DNA of 64,000 nucleotides, taken from assembly GCF_002077135.1 (NCBI RefSeq), contig NZ_LDOS01000002.1, positions 310,001 through 374,000 on the forward strand, given 5' to 3'. Positions 35,986 to 45,009 of this stretch are shown in pieces. The translations under genes and the position numbers were made by a program. How positions within the stretch are numbered: position 1 is the stretch's first letter; the number at the start of each line of letters is the position of its first letter. The notes below the pieces were generated by a model. It was not told the origin of the DNA. It saw nothing but the letters and a program-made list of their open reading frames with translations, and searched no databases. Source of the DNA: Metallibacterium scheffleri. GTDB lineage: Bacteria; Pseudomonadota; Gammaproteobacteria; Xanthomonadales; Rhodanobacteraceae.

Positions 35986-38399
35986 AGCTACGTGCTGCTG
36001 GCGCGGCTTGGCCGGCCCTGATTCTTGCGGCAATGCTGACGCTGAGCGGGCCGCTCCAGGCGCAGACCACGGCGGCCGCGACGGCCGTGCCCCCTGCGGC
36101 GACGTCCGCGCGCACGGCTGCTGTTCCCGTGTTCGTCACCACGCACCGCTACGGTTTCGATCTGCGTCAGGGCAACGACGTGATCACGCTGCGCTGGTGG
36201 GCGCCGAACATCCTCGAGGTGCATCTGTTGCCCGATGCGCACGCCAGCGCGGATACGCTGGTGCTGGACCCGCACATGCCCTTCATGCACTTCGCGCCGC
36301 AGGTGCGCAGCGATGCGGCGGGTGAGGTGTTGCAAACCTCGCCGGCCATGCAGGTGCGCTGGCAGCAGGCGGGCGATCGCCTGAGCATCCGCGATGCGCA
36401 GGGCCACACACTGCTGCGCGTGGACGATCTGGCCGCGCTGCGCGATGGGCGTATCGCGCTGCAAAGTAATCCGGCCGATGCGCTGTACGGCCTCGGCGGC
36501 TACAGCAAGTCCGATCCTTCCGCAGCCGGCCTGTTGCGCGCTGGACAGTGGACGGTCAAGGCCGGCATGCAGGGTCATCCCGGGGCGCCGTGGCTGTGGA
36601 GCAGCGCCGGCTGGGGCGTGCTGGTGGATACGCTGGGCGCGCAGGTGCAGATGCACGCTGGCGCCATCAACTGGACACGGCTGTCCAAGCCCGATACGCA
36701 TTTCTTCGTCATCACCGGCGCGCCCGACGCGCTGTTCGCCGGTCTGCGCACGCTCAGCGGCGCCGCGCCGCTGTTCCCCAAGTGGTCGCTGGGTTTCATC
36801 AACAGCCAGTGGGGCATCGACCAGCGCGAGCTGCTGCACATCGTGCGCAAGTACCGCGCGCTGGACATTCCGCTGGATGCCTTCGCGCTGGATTTCGACT
36901 GGAAAGCCTGGGGGCAGAACGACTACGGCGAATTCCGTTGGAACACGAAGAAGTTTCCCGGCGGCCCGGATGGCTCGCTGAAGAAGCAGCTCGACGCGCT
37001 GGGCGTGCACCTGATCGGCATCCAGAAACCGCGCATCGGCGTGCATACCATTGAGGGTCAGTACGCCAGCGAGCACGACTTCTGGTTCCCGGGGCTGAAG
37101 GCCGAGCCGGATTATTTCTCGCACAAGCTGGTGCAGGATCTGGATTTCGACAATCCCGCCGTGCGCGCGTGGTTTTTCAACCCTGCATTGCGCCACAGCT
37201 TTGCCACCGGCATCGTCGGCTGGTGGAACGACGAAGCCGACACCACGCCGGACGACACCCAGTTCATGAACATGCAGCGCGCCGAGTACGACGGCCAGCG
37301 CAAGTATTTCCCGGACACGCGCGTGTTCTCGCTCAACCGCGATTTCTATCTGGGCGCGCAGCGCTACGCCTACGCGCTGTGGTCGGGTGACATCGACACC
37401 GGTTTCGCCAGCATGGCCGCGCAGCGCGAGCGCATGCTCAGCGCCATCGACGCGGGCGAGATGTGGTGGGGCATGGACGGTGGCGGTTTCCAGGGCCACC
37501 CCAGCCCGCAGAACTACGCGCGCTGGATCGAGTTCGACGCGTTTTGCCCGATCTTCCGCGTGCATGGCACGCACGATCAGCGCCGCCAGCCGTGGGTGTA
37601 CGGGCCGACCGCCGAAGCCGCGGCGGTGGCGGCGATGCGCCTGCGCTACCAGTTGCTGCCCTACATCTACAGTTACGCCTGGCAGGACCACAGCGCCGGC
37701 GTCGGCGTGGTGCGCCCGCTGGCCATGGCGTTTCCGGATGACGCCGCCGTGCGCAACGACATCAGCGCCTGGATGTTCGGCGACTGGCTGCTGGTGGCGC
37801 CGGTGATGGAGCAGGGCCAGATCGCCAAGACCATCCGGTTGCCGCCCGGCACCTGGACCGAATGGACCACCGGCAAGGTCTATGCCGGCGGCCAGGCCGT
37901 GACGCTACCGGTTGATGCAAAAACCTGGTCCGACATTCCGCTGTTCATCCGCGCCGGCGCGATCATCCCGATGCAGCCGGTGATGGAGTACGTGGGCCAG
38001 CATCCCGTCACCCAGGTGACGGTGCAGGTGTTTCCCGCCGCGACGCCGAGCACGTTCGAGTATTACGACGACAACGGCAGAAACTACGCCTACGAGCAGG
38101 GCGATTACTTCCTGCAGCGCCTGGGCACCCAGCGCGAGGCGCAGGGCGTGCGCCTGTCGCTGGCGCCCGCGCAGGGTCATTACCGGCCCGCGCTGCAGAC
38201 CTATCTGTTCGCGGTGCACGGCATCGCGGCGCGCGCGGTGCAGGCCGCAGGCGCGCCGCTGGCGCAGCACGCCAGCCTCGCCGCCTTGCAGGCCGGCGCC
38301 GCACCCGGCTGGGCGACCGGCCATGACCGCTACGGCGCGGTGACCTGGCTCAAACTGCGCGCAGGCTTCGGCCAGTACCTGCTGCTGGAGTCGCGCTGA
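35982..38399 (+). CDS. GH31 alpha-glucosidase, exported
   Basis: Retaining exo-acting alpha-glucosidase, 805 residues, with a signal peptide (AALILAAMLTLSGPLQAQ-like, beginning MKLRAAGAAWPALIL). An N-terminal beta-sandwich of about 230 residues precedes the catalytic barrel. The barrel shows LFPKWSLGFINSQWGI, DFDWKAWG, the nucleophile region IVGWWNDEAD, the acid/base region YALWSGDIDTGF, MWWGMDGGGFQGHP and FRVHGTHDQRRQPW. C-terminal beta domains contain IPLFIRAGAIIPMQP and EYYDDNGRNYAYEQG. It starts inside the last codons of the amylase (ATGA overlap) and ends one base into the next gene. It probably removes terminal glucose from maltodextrins in the periplasm. Confidence 0.93.
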   Translation: MKLRAAGAAWPALILAAMLTLSGPLQAQTTAAATAVPPAATSARTAAVPVFVTTHRYGFDLRQGNDVITLRWWAPNILEVHLLPDAHASADTLVLDPHMPFMHFAPQVRSDAAGEVLQTSPAMQVRWQQAGDRLSIRDAQGHTLLRVDDLAALRDGRIALQSNPADALYGLGGYSKSDPSAAGLLRAGQWTVKAGMQGHPGAPWLWSSAGWGVLVDTLGAQVQMHAGAINWTRLSKPDTHFFVITGAPDALFAGLRTLSGAAPLFPKWSLGFINSQWGIDQRELLHIVRKYRALDIPLDAFALDFDWKAWGQNDYGEFRWNTKKFPGGPDGSLKKQLDALGVHLIGIQKPRIGVHTIEGQYASEHDFWFPGLKAEPDYFSHKLVQDLDFDNPAVRAWFFNPALRHSFATGIVGWWNDEADTTPDDTQFMNMQRAEYDGQRKYFPDTRVFSLNRDFYLGAQRYAYALWSGDIDTGFASMAAQRERMLSAIDAGEMWWGMDGGGFQGHPSPQNYARWIEFDAFCPIFRVHGTHDQRRQPWVYGPTAEAAAVAAMRLRYQLLPYIYSYAWQDHSAGVGVVRPLAMAFPDDAAVRNDISAWMFGDWLLVAPVMEQGQIAKTIRLPPGTWTEWTTGKVYAGGQAVTLPVDAKTWSDIPLFIRAGAIIPMQPVMEYVGQHPVTQVTVQVFPAATPSTFEYYDDNGRNYAYEQGDYFLQRLGTQREAQGVRLSLAPAQGHYRPALQTYLFAVHGIAARAVQAAGAPLAQHASLAALQAGAAPGWATGHDRYGAVTWLKLRAGFGQYLLLESR

Positions 38400-40648
38400 T
38401 GCGTCGCGCCGCGCGGCTCGGCGTGCTGCTGGCGCTGGTGGGGCTGTGCGGGCAGGCGGGCGCGATGGAAGCGTGGCACACGCGACTCACCTGGCAGCAG
38501 CGCAGCGCGCGCATGACCCCGGCGGCGGCAGGTGGCTTCGTGCTGCATGCGCCGGATGGCACGCGCGCGATCGCGGCACAGGCGTGGCGTGCCGATACCG
38601 CCAGCGTGCTGTTCGATGGCCTGTTCGCCATGGCCCAGAACGACCTGCGCAAGGATGCGGTGTCCGCCATCACCGATCCGGGCTGGAACCACGGCAAGCC
38701 CATCGCCTGCGACTGCTTCATCGCCGGCAAGCAATGGCCATTCACCTGGACGCGCGACCTGTCGTATTCCACCGATCTGGCGCTGTGGCGCTTCGATGCG
38801 CCGCGCGCGCGGCGTTCGCTGCTGTTCCGCTTGTCGACGGTGCGCGATGCCGCCGCGCCGCAAGGTCTGTACGTGATGCAGGACACCGGCTCGGGCGGCA
38901 GTTGGCCGATCAGCACCGACCGCGTGGTGTGGTTTCTCGGCGCACGTCATCTGCTCGGCGACGCGGCGTTTGCACGGAAGACCTGGCGCGCGTTGCGCGA
39001 CACCCTGGCGCAGGACCGCGAATACGCCTTCGATGCGCGGGTGGGTCTGTATCGCGGCGAGACCTCGTTCATGGACTGGCGCCAGCAAACCTACCCGGGC
39101 TGGACCGTCGACAACGTGCGCTTCATCGCGCAGTCCTACGCGCTGTCCACCAACGTGCTGCATGACGAGGCCCTGCAACTCGGCGTGAAACTGGCGCGCG
39201 AACACGATGACGCGATGCTCGCGCAGCGCTATGCCCGGCAGGCGGCTGACCTGAAAGCCGCGATCAATCGCTGGTTCTGGAACCCGGCGCGCGGGCTGTA
39301 CCGCAGTTACCTCGGTGGCGGCGATCCGCCGTTGCCGGTGGACAGCTACGATTTGCTGGGCACCGCGCTGGCCATCACCAGCGGCGTGGCCGAGGGCGCG
39401 CGCGCGCAGCAGGCCCTGGACAATTATCCGACGACACCGGCCGGCAGCCCGGTGATCTGGCCCGAGCGCGCCAGCCAGCCCGTGTATCACAACCGCGCGC
39501 TGTGGCCGTTCGTCAGCGCCTACGCGCTGCGCGCCGCGCGCGTCACGCGCAATCCGGCGCAGATCGCGCATGCACTGCGCTCGCTGGTGCGCGCCGCGGC
39601 GCTCAGCGGCTCGAACATGGAGAACTTCGCGCTGCCGCAGCTCAGCACGCATCTGCCCGGCAAGCTCGGCGGCCCGGTGGTGGACTCGCGCCGGCAACTG
39701 TGGTCGGTGGCGGGGTATCTCAACATGGTGGTCGAGGGCGTGTTCGGCATGGAAAGCAATGGCCGCATCGCGCCCGAGATTCCGGTGATTCTGGTGCCGA
39801 TGCTGTTCGGCGCGCGCGACACGATCAGCCTGCACACGCCGACGCGGAGCGTGATTCTGCAGCGCCCGGCCACGCTCGACGGCAACCTGCTGGTGGCCGA
39901 TCGCATCACGCGGGAGGGCGTCACCACGCGCGTGCGGCTCAAGGCCATCCGTGTCGCCGCGCCCGCGCTGCGCAGGATGCAACCCGAGTACGCACCGGCG
40001 ACGCCGGCGCCGGCGCAGGTCCGACGTGCTGGCGCAGCCTGGCAGGTGCGCAGCGCCGTGCCGGCCACGCTGTGGCTGGATGGCCGCGCGCAGGGCCAGC
40101 CCGCGTTGCAGTGGCGCATCCCGGCTGGCGCCGCGCGGCAGTGCCTGAGCCTGACCACGCGCGCGCAGGGCGTGGACTCGTTGCCCAGCCAGCCGGTTTG
40201 TGTGGGCGAGACGACGCGCGTCGAAGGCGCCTGGCCGCGCAGGTGGAGCGCGCCTGTCAGTGGCGACTACTTCTTGCGATCGGAATACGAAAATACCCAT
40301 GGCCCGATCAGCACCGGCATCACCGCCGCGGTCAAACGCATCGCGGTGCAGTGTGGTGACGCGCCCGCGCAGATCGTGCCGATGGTGATGCCGCAAGCCA
40401 TCGGCACGCAGCGCTCGAGCGTGGCGCGCTTCCATGCGCAGGCCGGCGCGCGTTGCAGTTTCAGCGTGCTGCAGGGCTTCAACATGAGCGATCTGACCGC
40501 GGCCGCGTTGTATACAGGTGGAGAAGGCGGTGTCAGCGGGCCACTGAACGCGGCGCGAATCGGGGCGCTGCTGATTTCGCCCGCGCCGGCATCGCCAGCG
40601 CGCATGGTGCAAGAATCCGCGGCGGTCCCCGCCGGAAGCGCCCCATGA
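38399..40648 (+). CDS. Six-hairpin glycosidase-like protein
   Basis: Exported protein of 749 residues with an (alpha/alpha)6-barrel character; its exact glycoside hydrolase family is not recognised. The signal peptide is RLGVLLALVGLCGQAGA. The barrel region (about 60-480) includes FAMAQNDLRKDAVSAI, a WPFTWTRDLSYSTDLALWRF stretch resembling the substrate-binding part of GH15/GH63-like enzymes, GETSFMDWRQQTYPGW, YDLLGTALAITSGVAE, NRALWPFVSAYALRAA and GSNMENFALPQLS. A C-terminal beta-rich domain of about 200 residues (VCVGETTRVEG, GDYFLRSEYENTHG) follows. Its ATG shares one base with the GH31 stop. Position suggests an exo-acting debranching or glucodextranase-like role on alpha-glucans, which is inference. 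Confidence 0.75.
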   Translation: MRRAARLGVLLALVGLCGQAGAMEAWHTRLTWQQRSARMTPAAAGGFVLHAPDGTRAIAAQAWRADTASVLFDGLFAMAQNDLRKDAVSAITDPGWNHGKPIACDCFIAGKQWPFTWTRDLSYSTDLALWRFDAPRARRSLLFRLSTVRDAAAPQGLYVMQDTGSGGSWPISTDRVVWFLGARHLLGDAAFARKTWRALRDTLAQDREYAFDARVGLYRGETSFMDWRQQTYPGWTVDNVRFIAQSYALSTNVLHDEALQLGVKLAREHDDAMLAQRYARQAADLKAAINRWFWNPARGLYRSYLGGGDPPLPVDSYDLLGTALAITSGVAEGARAQQALDNYPTTPAGSPVIWPERASQPVYHNRALWPFVSAYALRAARVTRNPAQIAHALRSLVRAAALSGSNMENFALPQLSTHLPGKLGGPVVDSRRQLWSVAGYLNMVVEGVFGMESNGRIAPEIPVILVPMLFGARDTISLHTPTRSVILQRPATLDGNLLVADRITREGVTTRVRLKAIRVAAPALRRMQPEYAPATPAPAQVRRAGAAWQVRSAVPATLWLDGRAQGQPALQWRIPAGAARQCLSLTTRAQGVDSLPSQPVCVGETTRVEGAWPRRWSAPVSGDYFLRSEYENTHGPISTGITAAVKRIAVQCGDAPAQIVPMVMPQAIGTQRSSVARFHAQAGARCSFSVLQGFNMSDLTAAALYTGGEGGVSGPLNAARIGALLISPAPASPARMVQESAAVPAGSAP

Positions 40649-42168
40649 ATCGCAAACCCGAGCTGAGCTTCTGGCAAATCTGGAACATGTGTTTCGGTTT
40701 TCTCGGCATCCAGTTCGGCTTCGCGCTGCAAAACGCCAACGTCAGCCGCATCCTGCAAACCCTCGGCGCGAAGGTCGACCAGATTCCGATCCTGTGGATC
40801 GCCGCGCCGCTGACCGGCCTGCTGGTGCAGCCGATCATCGGCCACTACTCCGATCGTACGTGGACACGGCTGGGCCGGCGCCGGCCGTATTTCCTAGTGG
40901 GCGCGTTGCTCAGCACGCTGGCGCTGCTGGTGATGCCCAACGCACCGCTGCTGTGGGTGGCGGCGATCACGCTGTGGATGATGGACGCTTCGTTCAACGT
41001 GTCGATGGAGCCGTTTCGCGCCTTCGTCGCCGACCAGTTGCCGGTGGGCCAGCGTGCCGCGGGCTATGCCATGCAGACGTTTTTCATCGGCGTCGGCGCG
41101 GTGGTGGCCTCGATCCTGCCCTGGCTGCTGGCGCAACTCGGTTTCGACAACACCGCCGCGCGCGGCATGGTGCCGGAGACCGTGCGCTATTCGTTTTATG
41201 CCGGCGCGGCGGTGCTGCTGCTGTCGATGCTGTGGACGGTGGCCAACTCGCGCGAGTATCCACCGCAGCGCCTGGCCGCATTCGCGGACAGCACACCGCT
41301 GACTGAAACCCCGATCGACGCGCGCAAGGCGCGGCGCAGCGGCGCGCTGTGGGCGCTGGCCGGCGTGGCCCTGGCCGTGCTCATCCATGTGTTCGCGCTG
41401 AAGCCCGAGGTCTACCTGCTGGCGGCCGGACTGCTGGCCTACGGTGTGGCGCTGTTGTGGCTGGCGTGGCACCACGGCGCGCGCGGCGGCGCGCAGGCTA
41501 CCCACGGCGCGGCGGCGCAGATCCTGGGCGATCTGTACACCATGCCCGAAGCGATGCGGCGTCTGGCCTGGGTGCAGTTTTTTTCGTGGTTCGCGCTGTT
41601 CGCGATGTGGATCTACACCACGCCGGCGGTGACCGCGGTGCAGTTTCACAGCAGCGTGCCGACCTCCGCCGCCTACAACGCCGGCGCCAACTGGGTGGGT
41701 ATCCTGTTCGGCGCCTACAACGGCGTCGCGGCGCTGGCGGCGGTGCTCATCCCGTTCATGGCGCGCGTGCTGGGCCTGCGCCGCACCCACCTGATCAATC
41801 TGTGGCTGGGCGCGGCCGGATTGCTGTCGATCACGCTGATCGGCAATCCGCACTGGCTGCTGCTGTCGATGGTCGGCGTGGGCATCGCCTGGGCCTCGAT
41901 CCTGGCCTTGCCCTATGCGCTGCTGTCCGATCATGTGCCCGCGCAGAAAATGGGCGTGTACATGGGCATCTTCAATTTCTTCATCGTCATTCCGCAACTG
42001 CTGGCGGCCAGCGTGCTGGGCCTGCTGCTGAAGACGTTCTTCGGCGATCAGCCGATGGGCGCGCTGGTGCTGGGCGCGCTCAGCCTGTTCATCGCCGGGC
42101 TGGCGGTGCTGCGCGTGCAGGAGCCTGCGCGTGCCGTGCTGCGATCCGCGGCGGCAAGCCGTGCCTGA
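40645..42168 (+). CDS. MFS disaccharide transporter, SLC45/MalT-like
   Basis: Inner-membrane proton symporter of 507 residues, last gene of the glucan operon. The ATG at 40645 overlaps the preceding stop by four bases. It opens PELSFWQIWNMCFGFLGIQF with GFALQNANVSRIL, then has GHYSDRTWTRLGRRRPYF, the loop motif characteristic of the SLC45/sucrose-maltose carrier group. Around twelve hydrophobic helices are visible, with a central cytoplasmic loop near 210-235 (ADSTPLTETPIDARKA). Homologues in Shewanella and Xanthomonas loci are predicted maltose carriers. Its stop codon directly abuts the stop codon of the convergent LacI regulator. Confidence 0.88.
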   Translation: MNRKPELSFWQIWNMCFGFLGIQFGFALQNANVSRILQTLGAKVDQIPILWIAAPLTGLLVQPIIGHYSDRTWTRLGRRRPYFLVGALLSTLALLVMPNAPLLWVAAITLWMMDASFNVSMEPFRAFVADQLPVGQRAAGYAMQTFFIGVGAVVASILPWLLAQLGFDNTAARGMVPETVRYSFYAGAAVLLLSMLWTVANSREYPPQRLAAFADSTPLTETPIDARKARRSGALWALAGVALAVLIHVFALKPEVYLLAAGLLAYGVALLWLAWHHGARGGAQATHGAAAQILGDLYTMPEAMRRLAWVQFFSWFALFAMWIYTTPAVTAVQFHSSVPTSAAYNAGANWVGILFGAYNGVAALAAVLIPFMARVLGLRRTHLINLWLGAAGLLSITLIGNPHWLLLSMVGVGIAWASILALPYALLSDHVPAQKMGVYMGIFNFFIVIPQLLAASVLGLLLKTFFGDQPMGALVLGALSLFIAGLAVLRVQEPARAVLRSAAASRA

Positions 42169-43278
42169 TCAGCTGCGCGCCTGACGCCGTGCGCGCCGCG
42201 CGCCCGCGGGCAGCGGTGTCACCGTGGCCGGCGTGCGCGCCGGCTGCTGGGCGGCGCCGCAGGACTGGCGCACCATCAGTCGCGGCGGCAGCTTGATCGA
42301 TTGCACGTCTTCTTCGCGCACCATGCGCAGCAGCGTATCCACCAGCAACTCGCCGGCGTGGCGCGTGTCCTGCTGCACCGTGGTCAGCGGCGGGTGCGTG
42401 GACTGCGCCATGGGGATGTCGTCGTAGCCGACCACGGCCACGTCCTCGGGCACGCGCAGGCCGCGCGCGAACAGCGCGCGCATGGCGCCGATGGCGATCA
42501 GGTCGCTGGCGGCGAACAGCGCGTCGCAGCGCGCGCCGCGTTCCAGCACCAGGCTGGCTGCCTCGTAGCCGGCACCCTCGGTGGAGATGGCGTCGGCTTG
42601 CAGCAGCGGGTCGGGCGTCAAACCGGCTTCGCGCAGTGCGGCCGCGTAGCCTTGGTGGCGCTCCAGAAACTCGGGCGCATGCAATGAGGCATGGCCGAGG
42701 AAGCCGATGCGCCGGCGCCCCTGCGCCAGCAGGTGCCGCGTCGCCGCCAGCCCGCCGGCGTGGTTGTCGCCGCCGATCGACAGCCCCGGCTGGTCGGCCA
42801 GCACCGCGCCCCAGCGCACGAAGTGCGTGCCTTGCGCGACCAGCGCTTCGAGCCGGCTGCGGTAGTCGAGATAATCGCCGTAGCCGAGCAGGATCAGGCC
42901 GTCGGCCTTGTGGCAATCCTCGTAATCGGCGTGCCAGTCGCGCGAGAGTTGCTGGAACGAGATCAGCAGGTCGTAGCCGCGTTGCGCGCAAGCGCGCGTG
43001 ATCGAGCCCAGCATCGACAGAAAAAACGGATTGATGTTGGACTCATCGATGGTGGGATCCTCGAACAGCAGCAGCGCCAGCGTGCCCGATTGCTGCGTGC
43101 GCAGGTTCGAGGCGTTCTTGTCCACCGTGTAGTTGAGCTGTCGCGCCACTTGCAGGATGCGCTCGCGCGTCGCTCGATTCACCGAGGCATGGCCGCGCAG
43201 CGCGCGCGACACGGTGGCTTGCGACACACCGGCCAGATGCGCGATGTCCAGCGAATTGGGTTTGCCCTTGATCTGCAT
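42169..43278 (-). CDS. LacI-family transcriptional regulator of the glucan locus
   Basis: DNA-binding repressor of 369 residues. The N-terminal helix-turn-helix is SLDIAHLAGVSQATVSRALR, followed by the hinge helix NASNLRTQQSGTLALLL. The periplasmic-binding-protein-like effector domain (about 60-340) contains GLILLGYGDYLDYRS, SIGGDNHAGGLAATRHLLAQ, RIGFLGHASLHAPEF, DALFAASDLIAIGAMRAL and VVGYDDIPMAQSTHPPLTTV. The effector is inferred to be maltose or a breakdown product, and the three TGAATACGTAT palindromes of the locus are its likely targets. It converges on the MFS gene with no intervening base, and no operator copy was seen before its own start. Confidence 0.9.
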   Translation of the reverse strand: MQIKGKPNSLDIAHLAGVSQATVSRALRGHASVNRATRERILQVARQLNYTVDKNASNLRTQQSGTLALLLFEDPTIDESNINPFFLSMLGSITRACAQRGYDLLISFQQLSRDWHADYEDCHKADGLILLGYGDYLDYRSRLEALVAQGTHFVRWGAVLADQPGLSIGGDNHAGGLAATRHLLAQGRRRIGFLGHASLHAPEFLERHQGYAAALREAGLTPDPLLQADAISTEGAGYEAASLVLERGARCDALFAASDLIAIGAMRALFARGLRVPEDVAVVGYDDIPMAQSTHPPLTTVQQDTRHAGELLVDTLLRMVREEDVQSIKLPPRLMVRQSCGAAQQPARTPATVTPLPAGARRARRQARS

Positions 43279-43398
43279 GCTCGCTGCCCCGCGCCGTTGC
43301 TCGCGCCGAGTCTAGGTCGCGCGGCGCAGCGAATCAGCTTGTGCTGCAACATGGCCGCACGCGGCAAGATGTTGATCCGCAAACCCAAGGCGATGGCT

Positions 43399-43782
43399 AT
43401 GAAAGTCGAGATTGAAAACGCTTACATCCATGCGCCGATGCGCGGCGGCTATCGCGTGCTGGTCGATCGGCTGTGGCCGCGTGGACGCAGCAAGGCTCGG
43501 CTCGCGCTCGACGCCTGGGCGCGCGATCTGGCGCCAAGCACGCCGTTGCGCCAGTGGTTTGCCCACGATCCGGCGCGCTGGGATGAATTTCGCGCGCGCT
43601 ACCGCGCCGAGCTGCGCGCTCCCGGGCAGACCGCGCGCCTGCGCGCGCTGCTCGGCGCTGCGGGCGATGGCCCCTTGCGCCTGATTCATGCCGCGCACGA
43701 TGCTGAGCACAATCACGCCCTGGTGCTGTGCACGCGCCTGCGCCGGCTGGCGGCTGCGGCGCGGCGCGCCGATCGCGGATAA
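43399..43782 (+). CDS. DUF488 family protein (YeaO-like)
   Basis: Cytoplasmic protein of 127 residues with the conserved [16 protein letters not shown] motif near residue 15, [35 protein letters not shown] and a C-terminal [11 protein letters not shown] region, all typical of DUF488. The function of the family is unknown. ATG 43399 lies eight bases after AAGG; an ATG at 43393 is too close to that site. The frame is open much further upstream, but that part is antisense to the LacI gene. It ends 20 bases before queA. Confidence 0.88.
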   Translation: MKVEIENAYIHAPMRGGYRVLVDRLWPRGRSKARLALDAWARDLAPSTPLRQWFAHDPARWDEFRARYRAELRAPGQTARLRALLGAAGDGPLRLIHAAHDAEHNHALVLCTRLRRLAAAARRADRG

Positions 43783-43802
43783 TTCGCAGCTGGTACGCGC
43801 GG

Positions 43803-44846
43803 ATGTCCGCCTTGAAGAAGTCCGATTTTCACTACGAGTTGCCCGCTGAGCTGATCGCGCAGGCGCCACTGCCCGAGCGCAGCGCCAGCCGCATGCTGAT
43901 CGTCGATGCCGCGGACGCGGCGTGGCGCGACGCGCGGATCTGCGACCTGCCGGAGCAACTGCGTGCCGGCGACCTGCTGGTGTTCAACGACACGCGCGTG
44001 CTGCCGGCGCGACTGCATGCGCGCAAGCAGACCGGTGGCGTCGCCGAGATCCTGATCGAACGCATCAGCGGTAGCCACGAGGTGCGCGCGCAACTGGGCG
44101 TCAGCAAGAAGCCGCGCGAAGGCGCGGTATTGACGCTGGCCGACGGCAGCGCGGTGCGCGTGCTGGGCCGCGAAGGTGCGTTCTTTCACCTGCGCTTCGA
44201 GGTCGACGAGCCGCTGGAGAATCTGCTGCAGCGCCTCGGCCAGATGCCGCTGCCACCGTACATCACGCGCGCGCCCGATGCCGCCGACGCCGAGCGCTAT
44301 CAGACCGTGTATGCCCGTCATGCGGGCGCGGTGGCCGCGCCCACCGCCGGACTGCACTTCGACGCGCCGCTGCTGCAGGCGCTGCGCGCGCGAGGCGTGC
44401 AGACTGGCTTCGTCACCTTGCATGTCGGCGCGGGCACCTTCCAGCCGCTGCGCAGCGAGCAGGTCGAGGATCACCACATGCACAGCGAGTGGATCAATGT
44501 CGGTGCGGCGCTGGTCGAGCAGATCCGGCGCACCCGCGAAGCCGGCGGGCGCGTGCTGGCGGTGGGCACCACGGTGGTGCGCGCGCTGGAAAGCGCCGCG
44601 CCCGGCGGCGCGCTGGCGCCTTACGCCGGCGAGACCAGCATCTTCATCCTGCCCGGCTATCGCTTCACCCAGATCGATGGTCTGCTGACCAACTTCCACC
44701 TGCCAGAATCGACGCTGCTGATGCTGGTGTCGGCGTTGGCGGGGCGCGAGCTGATGCTGGCTGCTTATCGCCACGCGGTGGACGCGCGCTACCGCTTTTT
44801 CTCGTACGGCGATGCCATGCTGATCTGGCCGCGCGCTGCGGGCTGA
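43803..44846 (+). CDS. queA: tRNA ribosyltransferase-isomerase QueA
   Basis: S-adenosylmethionine:tRNA ribosyltransferase-isomerase that builds epoxyqueuosine on tRNAs with a GUN anticodon. The 347-residue product shows the usual QueA blocks: [64 protein letters not shown], the [11 protein letters not shown] motif, [60 protein letters not shown] and [11 protein letters not shown]. In many bacteria tgt and yajC-secDF follow, but here they do not. Confidence 0.96.
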   Translation: MSALKKSDFHYELPAELIAQAPLPERSASRMLIVDAADAAWRDARICDLPEQLRAGDLLVFNDTRVLPARLHARKQTGGVAEILIERISGSHEVRAQLGVSKKPREGAVLTLADGSAVRVLGREGAFFHLRFEVDEPLENLLQRLGQMPLPPYITRAPDAADAERYQTVYARHAGAVAAPTAGLHFDAPLLQALRARGVQTGFVTLHVGAGTFQPLRSEQVEDHHMHSEWINVGAALVEQIRRTREAGGRVLAVGTTVVRALESAAPGGALAPYAGETSIFILPGYRFTQIDGLLTNFHLPESTLLMLVSALAGRELMLAAYRHAVDARYRFFSYGDAMLIWPRAAG

Positions 44847-44872
44847 GAGGCCGTGAAGTTTTCAACCTCTCG

Positions 44873-44985
44873 GCCCGGCCATGGATGGCCGGGCGCGAAG
44901 CGGTCACGCAAGCGGCTGCTTCGCGCAGGCGCGTACGGACCTGTGCCGGACGCGCCGATGAGAAATTCCGCACGACGCGGAATTT
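44873..44985. other. Cluster of four consecutive hairpins
   Basis: Four inverted repeats are packed in 113 bases after queA: GCCCGGCC/GGCCGGGC (44873-44894), GCGCGAAGC/GCTTCGCGC (44893-44926), GGCGCGT/ACGCGCC (44928-44956) and AAATTCCGC/GCGGAATTT (44963-44985). The last is followed by TTCAC and may act as a terminator for queA and for the convergent gene. The group looks like a dispersed structured repeat or a structured 3' region. Confidence 0.6.
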
Positions 44986-45009
44986 TTCACAGACTCTGAG
45001 CGCGGCGCT

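Noticed and set aside
35982-37691. A 567-codon minus-strand frame opposite the GH31 gene
   Set aside because: It is antisense to an enzyme with complete catalytic motifs and has no coding features of its own.
42691-43398. Long N-terminal extension of the DUF488 protein
   Set aside because: It is antisense to the LacI gene; DUF488 similarity begins just after 43399, and a ribosome site lies before that ATG.
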